Translations under genes and position numbers: made by a program
Shown here: piece after piece, positions 33,781 through 42,106 of the stretch
How the letters are laid out: each line of letters starts with the position of its first letter
How positions within the stretch are numbered: position 1 is the first letter of the stretch
DNA from: Pseudoclavibacter helvolus
Lineage (GTDB): Bacteria; Actinomycetota; Actinomycetes; Actinomycetales; Microbacteriaceae
Length of the DNA: 64,000 bases
Reading direction: 5' to 3'
Assembly (NCBI RefSeq): GCF_014191305.1
Contig: NZ_JACHWJ010000001.1
Location: 62,001 to 126,000, forward strand
Notes under the pieces: model-generated
Database searches by the model: none
What the model was told of the DNA's origin: nothing
The model's input: only the letters and a program-made list of their open reading frames with translations

Positions 33781-35250
33781 TCAGACCTTGCGGCACAGCG
33801 GTAGCGCGGCGGCGGTGAAGGCCTGCGCCTGCTGGCCGACCAGCACGCGGGTCTCGCACGAGGCTTGAATGGCGGCTTGCTCGATCGCGGCGACTGCCGC
33901 TTCCAGTTCCTCGAGCGAGTCGGCAGACACGGAGATCAGCCCGGTGTAGCGGAGCACTCCGTGCCCGGCGGTCAGGTCAGCCTCCTGCTGGAGCACGTCG
34001 TGGTACTCGGCGGTCTGCGAGGCGTCTTCGATCTGCCCGATGCGGGCACGCTGGGCTGCGTCGGAGATGTACTCGGTCTTCTTGCGGCGAATGTCGCGGG
34101 CAGCCTGATCGGTGCGCAGCGGGGTGCAGATCAGCGAGAACGCCCGATGGATGCCGCTACTGAGCAGCACGGGAGAGAGGAACCCTGGATGCACCATCGA
34201 GCGCGGCCACTCCGAGATCCAGACGACGCAGTGATAGGCCGAGTCGCTGCGCAGATGCCCCCACGACTCGGTAACCGCGACCGGCCCGGCAGTGGCGAGG
34301 TCGTGCCCGAGGTCACCGTGGCGTTCCAGCGTGGCGGCGATAGCTGGGTCATACGCCGAGCGCAGGATGACTGCGATCTGTCCGGTGCTGAGCCAGCTCG
34401 TGCTCGTCAGGTCTGCCGAGCGCAGCGCCGCCGACAGCGTGCCCATCTCCTGTCGCAGCACGTTTGCTGCGCCCTTGACGCCGCCGCCTGCGGTGCGAAT
34501 CTGACGGGCGGCAGCACGCATATCCAGGCTCAGACTGAGGGTGGTTGCGTGGCGTTCCCCGGCAGGCCCGGCCCGTTCGATGAGTTCCTGATAGGTCGTC
34601 GCCGCCCACGAGCCGTCAGCGGTGCCGTGCGCGGCCCACCACTCGGCCAGACCCTGCCCGGAGTCCGGCAGTGTGCGTTCCAGCACTTGCAAGGTGGCGA
34701 TGCGCCCCGAACGGCACACGGTCGCCAGCACCCTGCCCCACGCGGTCACGCGTCGTTCTTGCTCACCGGGGTCGAGCAGCACGAACGCGGGATGGGTGAT
34801 CTCGGTGACGACAGTGAGAGTGCCGGCGGTGGGATCGTGCACCATCCCAGCCCCGGTCTCGGGATCGACGTACTCGCGCAACCGGGCCATGTCGCCTGGC
34901 AGCGCGAGTGTGCCCGCCGGGCGTGGGGTGACGATCCTGCGCCGGTAGGCCAGTTGCCCGCCGGTGGTGCGCCACAGCCACCAGCACGCCACCGGCAGCC
35001 ACTCGACCAGCGGGCGGCCCGCGACCGGAATCCAAGTGATCGCGGCAGCGATAATCCAAATCGGCGCGGTGATGAGGAACAGGACACCGCCGCCGCCGTA
35101 GAACGCGGCCACCAGGCTCGCCCCGCCGACACCGAGGGTGATCAGCTGAGACAGCGACAGGCCGAGCAAGATGCCGCGCCTGGTGAGGCGGGAGAATTTC
35201 ACGGGCACCAGCTCGCCGCCGCGTTCGTGGGCCATTTCAGTGTTCGGCAT
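33781..35250 (-). CDS. SCO6880-family type IV secretion protein
   Basis: 489 aa. Two or three transmembrane helices near the N-terminus (GILLGLSLSQLITLGVGGASLVAAFY, GGVLFLITAPIWIIAAAITW) are followed by a large cytosolic part with WGRVLATVCRSGRIATLQVLERTLPD and RHATTLSLSLDMRAAARQIR. The family takes its name from Streptomyces SCO6880 and sits beside VirB4 in actinobacterial conjugation loci, where it probably combines a VirB3/PrgI-like membrane part with the N-terminal part of VirB4. AAGGAA nine bases before ATG supports the start. Confidence 0.85.
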   Translation of the reverse strand: MPNTEMAHERGGELVPVKFSRLTRRGILLGLSLSQLITLGVGGASLVAAFYGGGGVLFLITAPIWIIAAAITWIPVAGRPLVEWLPVACWWLWRTTGGQLAYRRRIVTPRPAGTLALPGDMARLREYVDPETGAGMVHDPTAGTLTVVTEITHPAFVLLDPGEQERRVTAWGRVLATVCRSGRIATLQVLERTLPDSGQGLAEWWAAHGTADGSWAATTYQELIERAGPAGERHATTLSLSLDMRAAARQIRTAGGGVKGAANVLRQEMGTLSAALRSADLTSTSWLSTGQIAVILRSAYDPAIAATLERHGDLGHDLATAGPVAVTESWGHLRSDSAYHCVVWISEWPRSMVHPGFLSPVLLSSGIHRAFSLICTPLRTDQAARDIRRKKTEYISDAAQRARIGQIEDASQTAEYHDVLQQEADLTAGHGVLRYTGLISVSADSLEELEAAVAAIEQAAIQASCETRVLVGQQAQAFTAAALPLCRKV

Positions 35251-35256
35251 CGCAGG

Positions 35257-36618
35257 TCATTCCTTCGTCGGCTTGGGCTGGGGAGACGGTGGTGGCGGGG
35301 AGCTGTTCGGGGTCTTCGGCAACGGCCCGGAGGGAGGCGGTGCGTGGGGCGTGACCGGAGCCTGCCCCGACTGCTCGGCACCGGACGCGGCTTGATCGGC
35401 TTGACCGGCGAGCGCCTGGCCCGCTTTTGGTCCGGCGGTCGCGGCTGCCTTGACCACTGCGGCACCGGCCACTACTCCTGCGGCGATCGGCCCTGCCGCC
35501 GCTGCACCACCCCCGGCACCCGCGGTCCCGGCGGACCCACCAGCGCCAGCGCTGCCCGCTGAGGACGGCGGGGGCGTGGGATTTGACTTGGGGCCACCAC
35601 CGGCACCACCGCTTCCGCCGCTGGCTTTCTTGTCGCTGCTCTTGCTGCCTTCGTCGAGCACCTTCTTCGGCTCGCCGCCCTGCGGCTTGCCCGGCGTCGG
35701 CACGGGCCGGTTGAGGGCGCTCTTGGCCTCCTGCTCGGTGCCCATCGAGTTGTAAAGGTCGAAGCCGATGAACGACAGGAACCGGTAGGTCATGTACGGC
35801 GCGAACCCGGCCAGCGCCATCAGCACCACCCCGGCCAGCGGGTCGGCGATGTTCGACAGGTCGGCGTCGATGGGGGCCGACACCTGGGTCACCGCGACCA
35901 GCAGAATCACGACGAGCACCAGCTTGGACAACACGAGCGCGATGACGAACATCGCCCACTTGGAAATCCACCCGCGCGTGGCATCCCAGGAGGCACCAGA
36001 GAACGCGAACGGGGCCAAGACCACCGCGACCAGCAGCAGCGCCTTGCGGATGAGCAGGGACAGCCACACGATCGCTGCGGCGGCGATGGCCAAGGATGCG
36101 AGGAAGATCGTCAGGATCGCTCCGACTCCGGGAGCGCCGACGTTCAGTGCGGTCAGTCCGGCGACGAGAATGGCGATCTTGTCGCCCATCGTCTCGGTGG
36201 TTTCCCCGGCGGCTTGGATGATCCCGACTGCGAGTTGGTCGGTGATCTCCAGCAGCAGCGTCACCAGCGTGATGACCACGAACGACCCGAGCACGCTCTT
36301 GGCCAAGCCGAGGGCGGCGCGGGAGAGGGCGGCGGGTTCTCGGCGGATCATGCCGGTGATCAGTTGCAGGCAGAAGAACAGCAGCATGACGAACACGGCG
36401 ATCCCGAAGATCAGGTTGTAGACGCCCACGTACTCGCCGCTGGTGACGTCGACCATCGTGGTGGTGTCGAAGACAGTCCAGACGGCCTCGAACAGCCAGG
36501 CGGCGGCTTCGCCCATCGCGCTGGCAAGCCAGTCGAACGGGGCCGAGATTAGCGTCGCGGCAGCTTCACCGGCGACATCGCAGACGCTGGAAATGACGGG
36601 GATATCGCACACGCCCAT
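35257..36618 (-). CDS. VirB6/TrbL-like channel protein
   Basis: 453 aa from ATG 36618 (AGGAGG six bases upstream). About six transmembrane helices between residues 45 and 290, including VYNLIFGIAVFVMLLFFCLQLITGM and LGSFVVITLVTLLLEITDQLAVG. A conserved stretch AFSGASWDATRGWISKWAMFVIALVLSKLVLVVILLV and a cytosolic Gly/Ala/Pro/Ser tail of about 150 residues follow. This layout is that of the polytopic channel subunit (VirB6/TrbL) in Gram-positive conjugation systems. Only six bases separate its stop from the SCO6880-family gene. Confidence 0.85.
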   Translation of the reverse strand: MGVCDIPVISSVCDVAGEAAATLISAPFDWLASAMGEAAAWLFEAVWTVFDTTTMVDVTSGEYVGVYNLIFGIAVFVMLLFFCLQLITGMIRREPAALSRAALGLAKSVLGSFVVITLVTLLLEITDQLAVGIIQAAGETTETMGDKIAILVAGLTALNVGAPGVGAILTIFLASLAIAAAAIVWLSLLIRKALLLVAVVLAPFAFSGASWDATRGWISKWAMFVIALVLSKLVLVVILLVAVTQVSAPIDADLSNIADPLAGVVLMALAGFAPYMTYRFLSFIGFDLYNSMGTEQEAKSALNRPVPTPGKPQGGEPKKVLDEGSKSSDKKASGGSGGAGGGPKSNPTPPPSSAGSAGAGGSAGTAGAGGGAAAAGPIAAGVVAGAAVVKAAATAGPKAGQALAGQADQAASGAEQSGQAPVTPHAPPPSGPLPKTPNSSPPPPSPQPKPTKE

Positions 36619-36658
36619 CACGAGCCTCCTTGTAGTTCGGAGTTGTTGATGGGTGGGT

Positions 36659-36928
36659 TCAGACGGCTTGGCCGACGCCCCAGAAGAAGTTGATGAGCGT
36701 GACGGACGCGCCACAGACGACGGCTGCACCGCATGAGATCAGAACGCCGATCTTGCCGCGACCGGCCAGATGCGGGTTGGATGAGTTGGAGCCGTAGGCC
36801 CAGATGATCGCGGAGACGATCAGCGCCAGAACGCTGAGGATCAGGCCCACGGTCATGACTGCGCCGACGATGATGCGCAGCTGTTCGATTCCCGGCAAGC
36901 CGCTGGAGTTGGGGTCGATGTCGATCAC
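36659..36928 (-). CDS. Small two-helix membrane protein, VirB2/pilin-like (copy 2)
   Basis: 89 aa from a GTG at 36928 with AAGGAG seven bases upstream; an ATG at 36976 is in frame but lacks a site. Two hydrophobic helices (IVGAVMTVGLILSVLALIVSAIIWAYG and GVLISCGAAVVCGASVTLINFFWGVG) separated by a short Gly/Arg/Lys loop. It is a paralogue of the 88-aa gene directly upstream (same IVSAIIWA and GRxxIGVLxS positions). Two-helix proteins of this size next to VirB6 are VirB2/TrbC-like pilins or DUF6112-type proteins; the pilin role is inferred. Confidence 0.8.
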   Translation of the reverse strand: MIDIDPNSSGLPGIEQLRIIVGAVMTVGLILSVLALIVSAIIWAYGSNSSNPHLAGRGKIGVLISCGAAVVCGASVTLINFFWGVGQAV

Positions 36929-36995
36929 GGCAGTTCTCCTTCTTGAAGCGTTGGGTGGTTCTGCCGTCAGGTGCACCCCGCCGCCACACGTACGA

Positions 36996-37023
36996 GAGCG
37001 CCCGCCCCAGAGGGCGGGCGCTC
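36996..37023 (-). terminator. Strong hairpin between the two pilin-like genes
   Basis: A perfect 11-bp stem (GAGCGCCCGCC with GGCGGGCGCTC) and a 6-base loop stand 15 bases after the upstream gene's stop. No T-run follows in the direction of transcription, so it is more likely an attenuator or mRNA-stabilising element that sets different levels of the two proteins than a full terminator. Confidence 0.7.
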
Positions 37024-37037
37024 AGAAGCCGTAGGGG

Positions 37038-37304
37038 TCAGAGTTGTTGGCCGATGCCGATCAGCCAGTTCATCCACGCGACACCGGCCCCGGCCAGGAC
37101 TGCGCCGCCGAGGGAGACCAGCACCCCGACGCGGCCCTTGGAGGCGGCGGCATAGTTGCCGGTGCTCGATGAGACCGCCCAGATGATCGCCGAGACGATC
37201 AGCATCAGCACCGCGATCACGAGAGCGAACATCAGCAGCGCCCCGACGACCTCCCGTAGATCGCCGATGCCTGCCAGTCCGTCGAAGTCGGGAAACACGT
37301 TCAT
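37038..37304 (-). CDS. Small two-helix membrane protein, VirB2/pilin-like (copy 1)
   Basis: 88 aa: a short N-terminus with DFDGLAGIGDLREV, helix 1 VGALLMFALVIAVLMLIVSAIIWAV, a loop with KGRVGVLVS, helix 2 LGGAVLAGAGVAWMNWLIGIG. Paralogue of the following gene. The order M23 peptidase - pilin - pilin - VirB6 suits a set of secretion-channel and pilus parts. It is followed by the strong hairpin at 36996, which could make this copy the more abundant one. Confidence 0.8.
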   Translation of the reverse strand: MNVFPDFDGLAGIGDLREVVGALLMFALVIAVLMLIVSAIIWAVSSSTGNYAAASKGRVGVLVSLGGAVLAGAGVAWMNWLIGIGQQL

Positions 37305-37314
37305 GACGCACCCG

Positions 37315-38949
37315 CTACTTCACCGTGACGTGGAGGTGGTCGTAGTGCCCACCCGTCACATTGCCGGGGTCGTGCATCCCGCCGCCGTTGTATGGACGCC
37401 AACCCTCGGAATCGCGCGAGAGCGACCAGATTTTGCCTTGCCAGATCAGGTACTCGACGCCGAGCGCTTCGGCGTGGGTCTGCATCCACTCGGTGACCTG
37501 CCAGCCGTAGGCGAGCTGCTCAGCGGTTGGGTACTGGCCGATCGCGTTGCCGAACGTCAGATCACACGCACGGCCCAAGGGATGCTCCGATTGGGTGCCG
37601 GGCCGGGGTGAGTAGCAGCCCCACCCGGTGTCGGGGAACGAGGCGATGGTCTGCTCGTACAGGTGCAGCATCCGGGCGGCGATCTGCCCGGTCGAGGTCG
37701 GGTCGTCGACCATCCGGTTCGGGTCATCGCTGTCGAACGGTGCCGGGTCACCGACAGTGCCAGTGCTGCTCTCACATCCGGTCGGAGACCCGACTGAGGC
37801 TTCAGGGAGGTCGGCGGCGTTGTGCTGGTTCAGCCATGCGGCAGGGTCGATGAACTCTCCGTTGGTGCCGCCGTCACGAACCTCGAAATGCAGATGCGGC
37901 CCCGTGCTCATGCCCGAGGAACCGACGTCGGCGATGTGCTGCCCGGCACGTACTTGATCGCCCAGCGAGACGTGGATGCCGTGCTTCCAGCTGTGCGCGT
38001 ACGCGGTCGCCACGGTGCGCCCGCCGATACGGTGCTCGATCACGACCAGGCCGCCGTACCCGCCGGAAAACTCGGCGACGGTGACCGTGCCAGAGGCGGC
38101 GGCGAGGATCGGGGTACCGTCCGGCGCGGCGAAGTCAGAACCCGTATGGAAGCTCTGCTCCCCGGTGATTGGGTGGATGCGCGATCCGAACGGTGACGTG
38201 GGAACCCAGGTGCCCTCCGGCAGTGGGAACACCACGCGCGATGACTCCGCGACCTCAGCCACTACGACAGTGGGGAGGAGCGGTGCTGGGTTGATCGGTC
38301 CACCCGCTCCCGTGAGCGTGCTCAGGATGGTGAGTGCGACCGGCTCGTAGTTGTTGTACCTGTCGGGGTAGGCACTGACTTCGACCGCCTGAGCTGCCTC
38401 GCCCTTGCCCATCTGCTGCCAGCCGGGAATGTCGAGCAGGCCACGCGGACTCGGGTAGTTCGGGCCGTCCGGTCCCCCGTAGAACGCCCGAGCTTGATAG
38501 GTGGCGTCCATGAGTTCGGCGACGCTGCCCCACCCGGACTGCGGGCGCATCTGGAACAGGCCCAGGCTGTCGTGGTCGCCGCCATCGCCGTCGTTCGGGT
38601 AGTCGGCGCTCTCGGGATAGGCGGAGGTGTTCGACAGCATCCGCAGGGTGGATTCGGTCAGTGCTGCCATGAGTGCGATCTGGATACCGTCGCGCCCGAC
38701 CCCGTCGATACCAGAACCGATCTCGATGATGGTTGCCGCGTGCGTGAGCTGTTGCCGGTTGAGCGTGATGGTCTCGCCGTTTGCGGTGGTGGCCGTCAGC
38801 GAGTCGGGGATGTTCCCGATGGTGACGCCGGTGCCGTCGATGGTGCACGCGGCGTTCGCGGCGGGATTCATCAGCACGCCGATCGCTAGCAGACCGACGA
38901 ACGGGCCGAGCAGGAGCAGCAGGGCGAGAGCGATGACTGCTTTCTTCAT
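37315..38949 (-). CDS. Secreted peptidoglycan hydrolase with lytic and M23 domains
   Basis: 544 aa if started at the second ATG (38949), which has GGAGG eight bases upstream; the first ATG (38955) is only two bases from it. Signal peptide KKAVIALALLLLLGPFVGLLAIGVLMNPAANA. A lysozyme-like part follows (IQIALMAALTESTLRMLSNT...SLGLFQMRPQSGWG, ATYQARAFYGG). Then an M23 peptidase-like domain: FHTGSDFAAPDGTPILAAASGTV and the H-x-H motif GPHLHFEVR. The C-terminus has another conserved region ending HYDHLHVTV. It is the wall-cutting enzyme (VirB1-like) that opens peptidoglycan for the channel. Confidence 0.92.
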   Translation of the reverse strand: MKKAVIALALLLLLGPFVGLLAIGVLMNPAANAACTIDGTGVTIGNIPDSLTATTANGETITLNRQQLTHAATIIEIGSGIDGVGRDGIQIALMAALTESTLRMLSNTSAYPESADYPNDGDGGDHDSLGLFQMRPQSGWGSVAELMDATYQARAFYGGPDGPNYPSPRGLLDIPGWQQMGKGEAAQAVEVSAYPDRYNNYEPVALTILSTLTGAGGPINPAPLLPTVVVAEVAESSRVVFPLPEGTWVPTSPFGSRIHPITGEQSFHTGSDFAAPDGTPILAAASGTVTVAEFSGGYGGLVVIEHRIGGRTVATAYAHSWKHGIHVSLGDQVRAGQHIADVGSSGMSTGPHLHFEVRDGGTNGEFIDPAAWLNQHNAADLPEASVGSPTGCESSTGTVGDPAPFDSDDPNRMVDDPTSTGQIAARMLHLYEQTIASFPDTGWGCYSPRPGTQSEHPLGRACDLTFGNAIGQYPTAEQLAYGWQVTEWMQTHAEALGVEYLIWQGKIWSLSRDSEGWRPYNGGGMHDPGNVTGGHYDHLHVTVK

Positions 38950-38965
38950 TTTCATGGCCTCCGTG

Positions 38966-39691
38966 TCAGCGCAGCGGCTGGTCGAGCATCGACAGGCGCA
39001 GCAGATAGCAGGACGGCACCTCACCCGCATCGGCTGCGCCGGTCTCGCTCTGGCTGCCCGTCGGCGGGGTGTCGGGTGGGCAGGCGAGGAAGATCGTGAA
39101 CACCACCTGGTGCTCAGAAGTCACCGGTTCGTCGTTCCAGATTCCTTCGCGGTGCCGGGTGCCCTCGATCGTGATGGCGGTCGCCCCGACCGGGAGCTGG
39201 CCGGGCCGGGCTTGCTCGACTGCCCCGGCCCACTGCTCAGGTACATAGGCGTCGGTGATGGCCAGGTGCTGGCTCGTGCTGTACTGGCGCAGATCGACCC
39301 AGGCGTCACGGTCCGGCAGGTAGGAGGTGACGTCGGAGGCCAGGCCCGCTTGCTCATTCCCGGTCGGGTCGCCCACGTCGAGCAGCACGGCGGTGTGATC
39401 CAGCGGTAGGAACCCGCTGGTGGCATCCCAGGTGAATAGCGCATGCGCGGCCGAGCGTGCGAACTCTTCGGGGTCGGTCGACGGGGCGATGTGGGGCAGG
39501 CGCGGAGTCGGCTGATCGGGAGTGGAGCGAGTCGGAACCGGTGGCCTATCAGGTGACGGACCGGTGTCGTTCGGGCCGGTCACCAGCCCGTAGACGCCGA
39601 TCGCAGCCAGGACGAGGAACGCGACCCCGGCGCAGAAGAGGGAGATCAATCGGCGGCGGGTGCGGGCGGGATCATCGGGAGTCGTCTTCAT
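38966..39691 (-). CDS. Single-pass ICE protein, VirB8/TcpC-like candidate
   Basis: 241 aa. A short basic N-terminus, one transmembrane helix (LISLFCAGVAFLVLAAIGVYGLVTG, about residues 15-39), a Pro/Thr-rich linker, then an extracytoplasmic alpha+beta domain starting DPEEFARSAAHALFTWDATSGFLPLDH. This topology, size and place just upstream of the wall hydrolase suit a VirB8/TcpC-type assembly factor (NTF2-like fold), but no sequence motif proves it. A GCGCACCTG motif ends six bases before the ATG. Confidence 0.7.
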   Translation of the reverse strand: MKTTPDDPARTRRRLISLFCAGVAFLVLAAIGVYGLVTGPNDTGPSPDRPPVPTRSTPDQPTPRLPHIAPSTDPEEFARSAAHALFTWDATSGFLPLDHTAVLLDVGDPTGNEQAGLASDVTSYLPDRDAWVDLRQYSTSQHLAITDAYVPEQWAGAVEQARPGQLPVGATAITIEGTRHREGIWNDEPVTSEHQVVFTIFLACPPDTPPTGSQSETGAADAGEVPSCYLLRLSMLDQPLR

Positions 39692-39727
39692 AACCCCCAG
39701 GTGCGCCGCCCACGCACCCGATGAGGG

Positions 39728-40708
39728 TCAGAGCGCTCGTAGGTGCCTACGCGGGTTGTCCAGCGACTGCCGGGCGGCGCGTAGCTCGTCGGCGAACGTA
39801 CTGGTGCCATCAGCGGTCGCCAGGAACGAGCCGATCTGCTCGTCGGTGAGATCGCTGGCCAGCATCTCGGCGTCGTAGTGCATCCACCAGTCGGCAAGCT
39901 CCGTCCAGGTGGCGACGAACGCGCGCACCGGCCACCGCGCAGGCTCGGTCTCACTCGCGGAGATGACCGGCACGGGCTTGGCTTGCGCCGCCTGAGCGCG
40001 GGCGACGGCCTCACGCGCCGCGGCCTCCAGATCGGCGTCCTCGCTGGTCACTTCGGCGACAGCGGCACGAATGCGCTCGAAGCCGGGATGCACCGGAGCA
40101 CCGGCGTTGATGCGTTCGACCTCCGCTGCCGCCTCGGCGCGCACTGTCGCGGGCAGATTGGGGTCGTCGGTGACTTGCCGCAGGTAGTCGATCTTGTCGA
40201 GCGTCTTGTACGACGCACCGCCGGGGATCATTGCGGCGGCTTGCTCGCTGGCTCGGCCCGCAGCTTCGGACGGTGCGGGAAACTTTCCCACGCCGTCGTT
40301 TCCGGGCTGGTTCTCCGCACTGAACCTTGTTGCTGCCTGCCTGCGCGCGGCGTCCTCGGCCATGAGGGTCTTCAGTTCGCTGTACAGCGCAGACTTCTCG
40401 CTCGGGGTGAGGTCTTTGTGCAGAAGGTTGTCGTCTTGCTCGGCCAGCAGGTGTCCCAGCCTGCCCGAGACGCCCGAGCGCACCCACACGCTCACCGTGC
40501 GCCAGCCGAGCAGCTTGATCGCGGCCAGCCGCCGAGCGCCGCACACCAGCACCCCGTCGATGGTGACCGTCAACGGTTGCAGGAGTCCGTCGCGGGCGAT
40601 GGACTCGGCCAGCTCGGTCAGGTCGCCCAGATCGGTGCGGTGCCGGTTGCCGACGATGATCGAGGCGACGGTGCGGTCGAGTTCGATGTGCCCGGTGTGC
40701 CTGCTCAT
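39728..40708 (-). CDS. ParB-like nuclease-domain protein
   Basis: 326 aa. The N-terminal ParB/Sulfiredoxin-like fold: LDRTVASIIVGNRHRTDLGDLTELAESIARDGLLQPLTVTIDGVLVCGARRLAAIKLLGW, with the GxRR box as CGARR. HKDLTPSEKSALYSELKTLM is the usual following helix. No HTH of the Spo0J kind is clear. No ParA gene lies in the ICE, so it probably regulates transfer or stabilises the circular form rather than driving standard partition. ATG overlaps the previous stop. Confidence 0.88.
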   Translation of the reverse strand: MSRHTGHIELDRTVASIIVGNRHRTDLGDLTELAESIARDGLLQPLTVTIDGVLVCGARRLAAIKLLGWRTVSVWVRSGVSGRLGHLLAEQDDNLLHKDLTPSEKSALYSELKTLMAEDAARRQAATRFSAENQPGNDGVGKFPAPSEAAGRASEQAAAMIPGGASYKTLDKIDYLRQVTDDPNLPATVRAEAAAEVERINAGAPVHPGFERIRAAVAEVTSEDADLEAAAREAVARAQAAQAKPVPVISASETEPARWPVRAFVATWTELADWWMHYDAEMLASDLTDEQIGSFLATADGTSTFADELRAARQSLDNPRRHLRAL

Positions 40709-41553
40709 GACCGACCCCCATGTTTGGGGGCCGCGAGGGAGATCATCAGTACGAGATCGTCGTCGCGCAGCAGCGCGCGCAGACTCTCGCCAATCAGCAA
40801 CCTGAGCAGGATGCCGCGCCCAGCAGTGGTCGCGGCATAGGCCGGGCTGGGATGCCCGAGCAGCGCCTTCAACAGCGCTGTCCAGGCGGTGCCGTTCACG
40901 TCCAGCAGGGCGCGAGCGTGCTTGTCGCGGCGCAGCGCTTCATAGGCGCTCTGGCGGCTACCCGCACCGGCCAGAGCCTGGCAGATGTGCTCGACCCCGG
41001 CGCGGGCGACGTGTGGGGGCCAGCCCAGCAGCGTGAACAGCGCGATCGCGTCCTCCACCGCCGAGCCTGCCGAGCAGCTCGTCGTCGTACTGGCCGGTTC
41101 GTCGGCGCCGGTCGGTTCGGGATCGGTGACGTGGAATGCGGAGTGATAGTCCGTAAGCGGGTTCTCCCGATCCGACAGCCTCTCCGCGTCATGGAACGCA
41201 GAGATGTGCGGGCGTCGGGCCTGATGCACCGAACACAACAGACCCTGCCCGCGTTCCTCAGCGATGCAGGTGATGCGCACCGCGTGGGTCACCACGCCCC
41301 ACGGGTCGTTCGCGGTACGCGCGGCCTTGGTGCGCATCACATCGAACGCGGCTGATGCCGCCTCCCAGGGGTCGAGGCCGTGCTTGCGAGCCAGCGCTCC
41401 GTACTTATCGGCGGCGTAGACCATCAGGTCAGCGGCGACCGGATCGGATTGCCACGCGCCGGGGCCGCTCTCGTGCAGCCGGTTCAGCAGGGCACGCAAG
41501 CCCTCGCTGCGAGTGAAGTCTTCCGGTTCACGGAAGGTCGTGCGGGTTGTCAT
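40705..41553 (-). CDS. Conserved ICE protein, unknown function
   Basis: 282 aa from ATG 41553 (AGGAGG seven bases upstream). Residues 40-115 (AADLMVYAADKYGALARKHGLDPWEAASAAFDVMRTKAARTANDPWGVVTHAVRIT) faintly resemble region 2 of sigma factors. The rest is helical and Ala/Leu-rich. The ribosome-binding site can pair with an upstream GCACCT (6-bp stem, 10-base loop), which could limit translation. It lies between the ParB-like gene and a short ICE protein in the leftward block. No family can be named. Confidence 0.65.
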   Translation of the reverse strand: MTTRTTFREPEDFTRSEGLRALLNRLHESGPGAWQSDPVAADLMVYAADKYGALARKHGLDPWEAASAAFDVMRTKAARTANDPWGVVTHAVRITCIAEERGQGLLCSVHQARRPHISAFHDAERLSDRENPLTDYHSAFHVTDPEPTGADEPASTTTSCSAGSAVEDAIALFTLLGWPPHVARAGVEHICQALAGAGSRQSAYEALRRDKHARALLDVNGTAWTALLKALLGHPSPAYAATTAGRGILLRLLIGESLRALLRDDDLVLMISLAAPKHGGRS

Positions 41554-41644
41554 GATGGCACCTCCTGGCGGCAAGGTGCACGCAGTGGGCCTCTTCGTAG
41601 GGGGTGGTCGGGCGTTCGTTGTCGAGTCATCGCTGATCACCGCT

Positions 41645-42106
41645 TCACGACTTCCCGACCGCAGCCCTCGTCGGAGCGTGGTGCCGGACACCGTGCTCGA
41701 ACGCCGACAGCGGGGACAGCTGCTTGGCCCGGTCGCCGAGGTTCCTCAGCCCGTCCGCCAACGGTGCACGGGCCTTGCGCGACATCTCGACCTCCAGGTC
41801 GATGCCCCGCCCGGCCAGTGACGCCGTATTGCGGGCGATCAGATCGGTGGGCCGCACCCACTCGATGCCGCGCGCCCGGTGTTCCTCGAGCTTCTGCTCG
41901 ACCTCCGCCGCGTCAGCTGCATCGGTGATCTCGTCAGCTCCGGTGGTCTTGACCGTGGCGTCCTTGCGCTTGGTCACGTCAGCAGCGGCGACCGCCTCGG
42001 GCACCTGCCGAACCTCGCTGCGGTCTTCCGGCATCTCCGGTTCGGGCACATCCTCGACGCGCGCGTCCTCGTACGCTCGCGCCTGCTCTCGCGGGTCGAT
42101 GCTCAT
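41645..42106 (-). CDS. Short hydrophilic ICE protein
   Basis: 153 aa from the ATG at 42106 (GGAG upstream), overlapping the end of the DUF2637 gene. Acidic N-terminus (SIDPREQARAYEDARVEDVPEPEMPEDRSEVRQV), a helical middle (DAADAAEVEQKLEEHRARGIEWVRPTDLIARN) and a basic end. No membrane or catalytic motif. Probably a cytosolic accessory factor; nothing further can be said. Confidence 0.65.
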   Translation of the reverse strand: MSIDPREQARAYEDARVEDVPEPEMPEDRSEVRQVPEAVAAADVTKRKDATVKTTGADEITDAADAAEVEQKLEEHRARGIEWVRPTDLIARNTASLAGRGIDLEVEMSRKARAPLADGLRNLGDRAKQLSPLSAFEHGVRHHAPTRAAVGKS

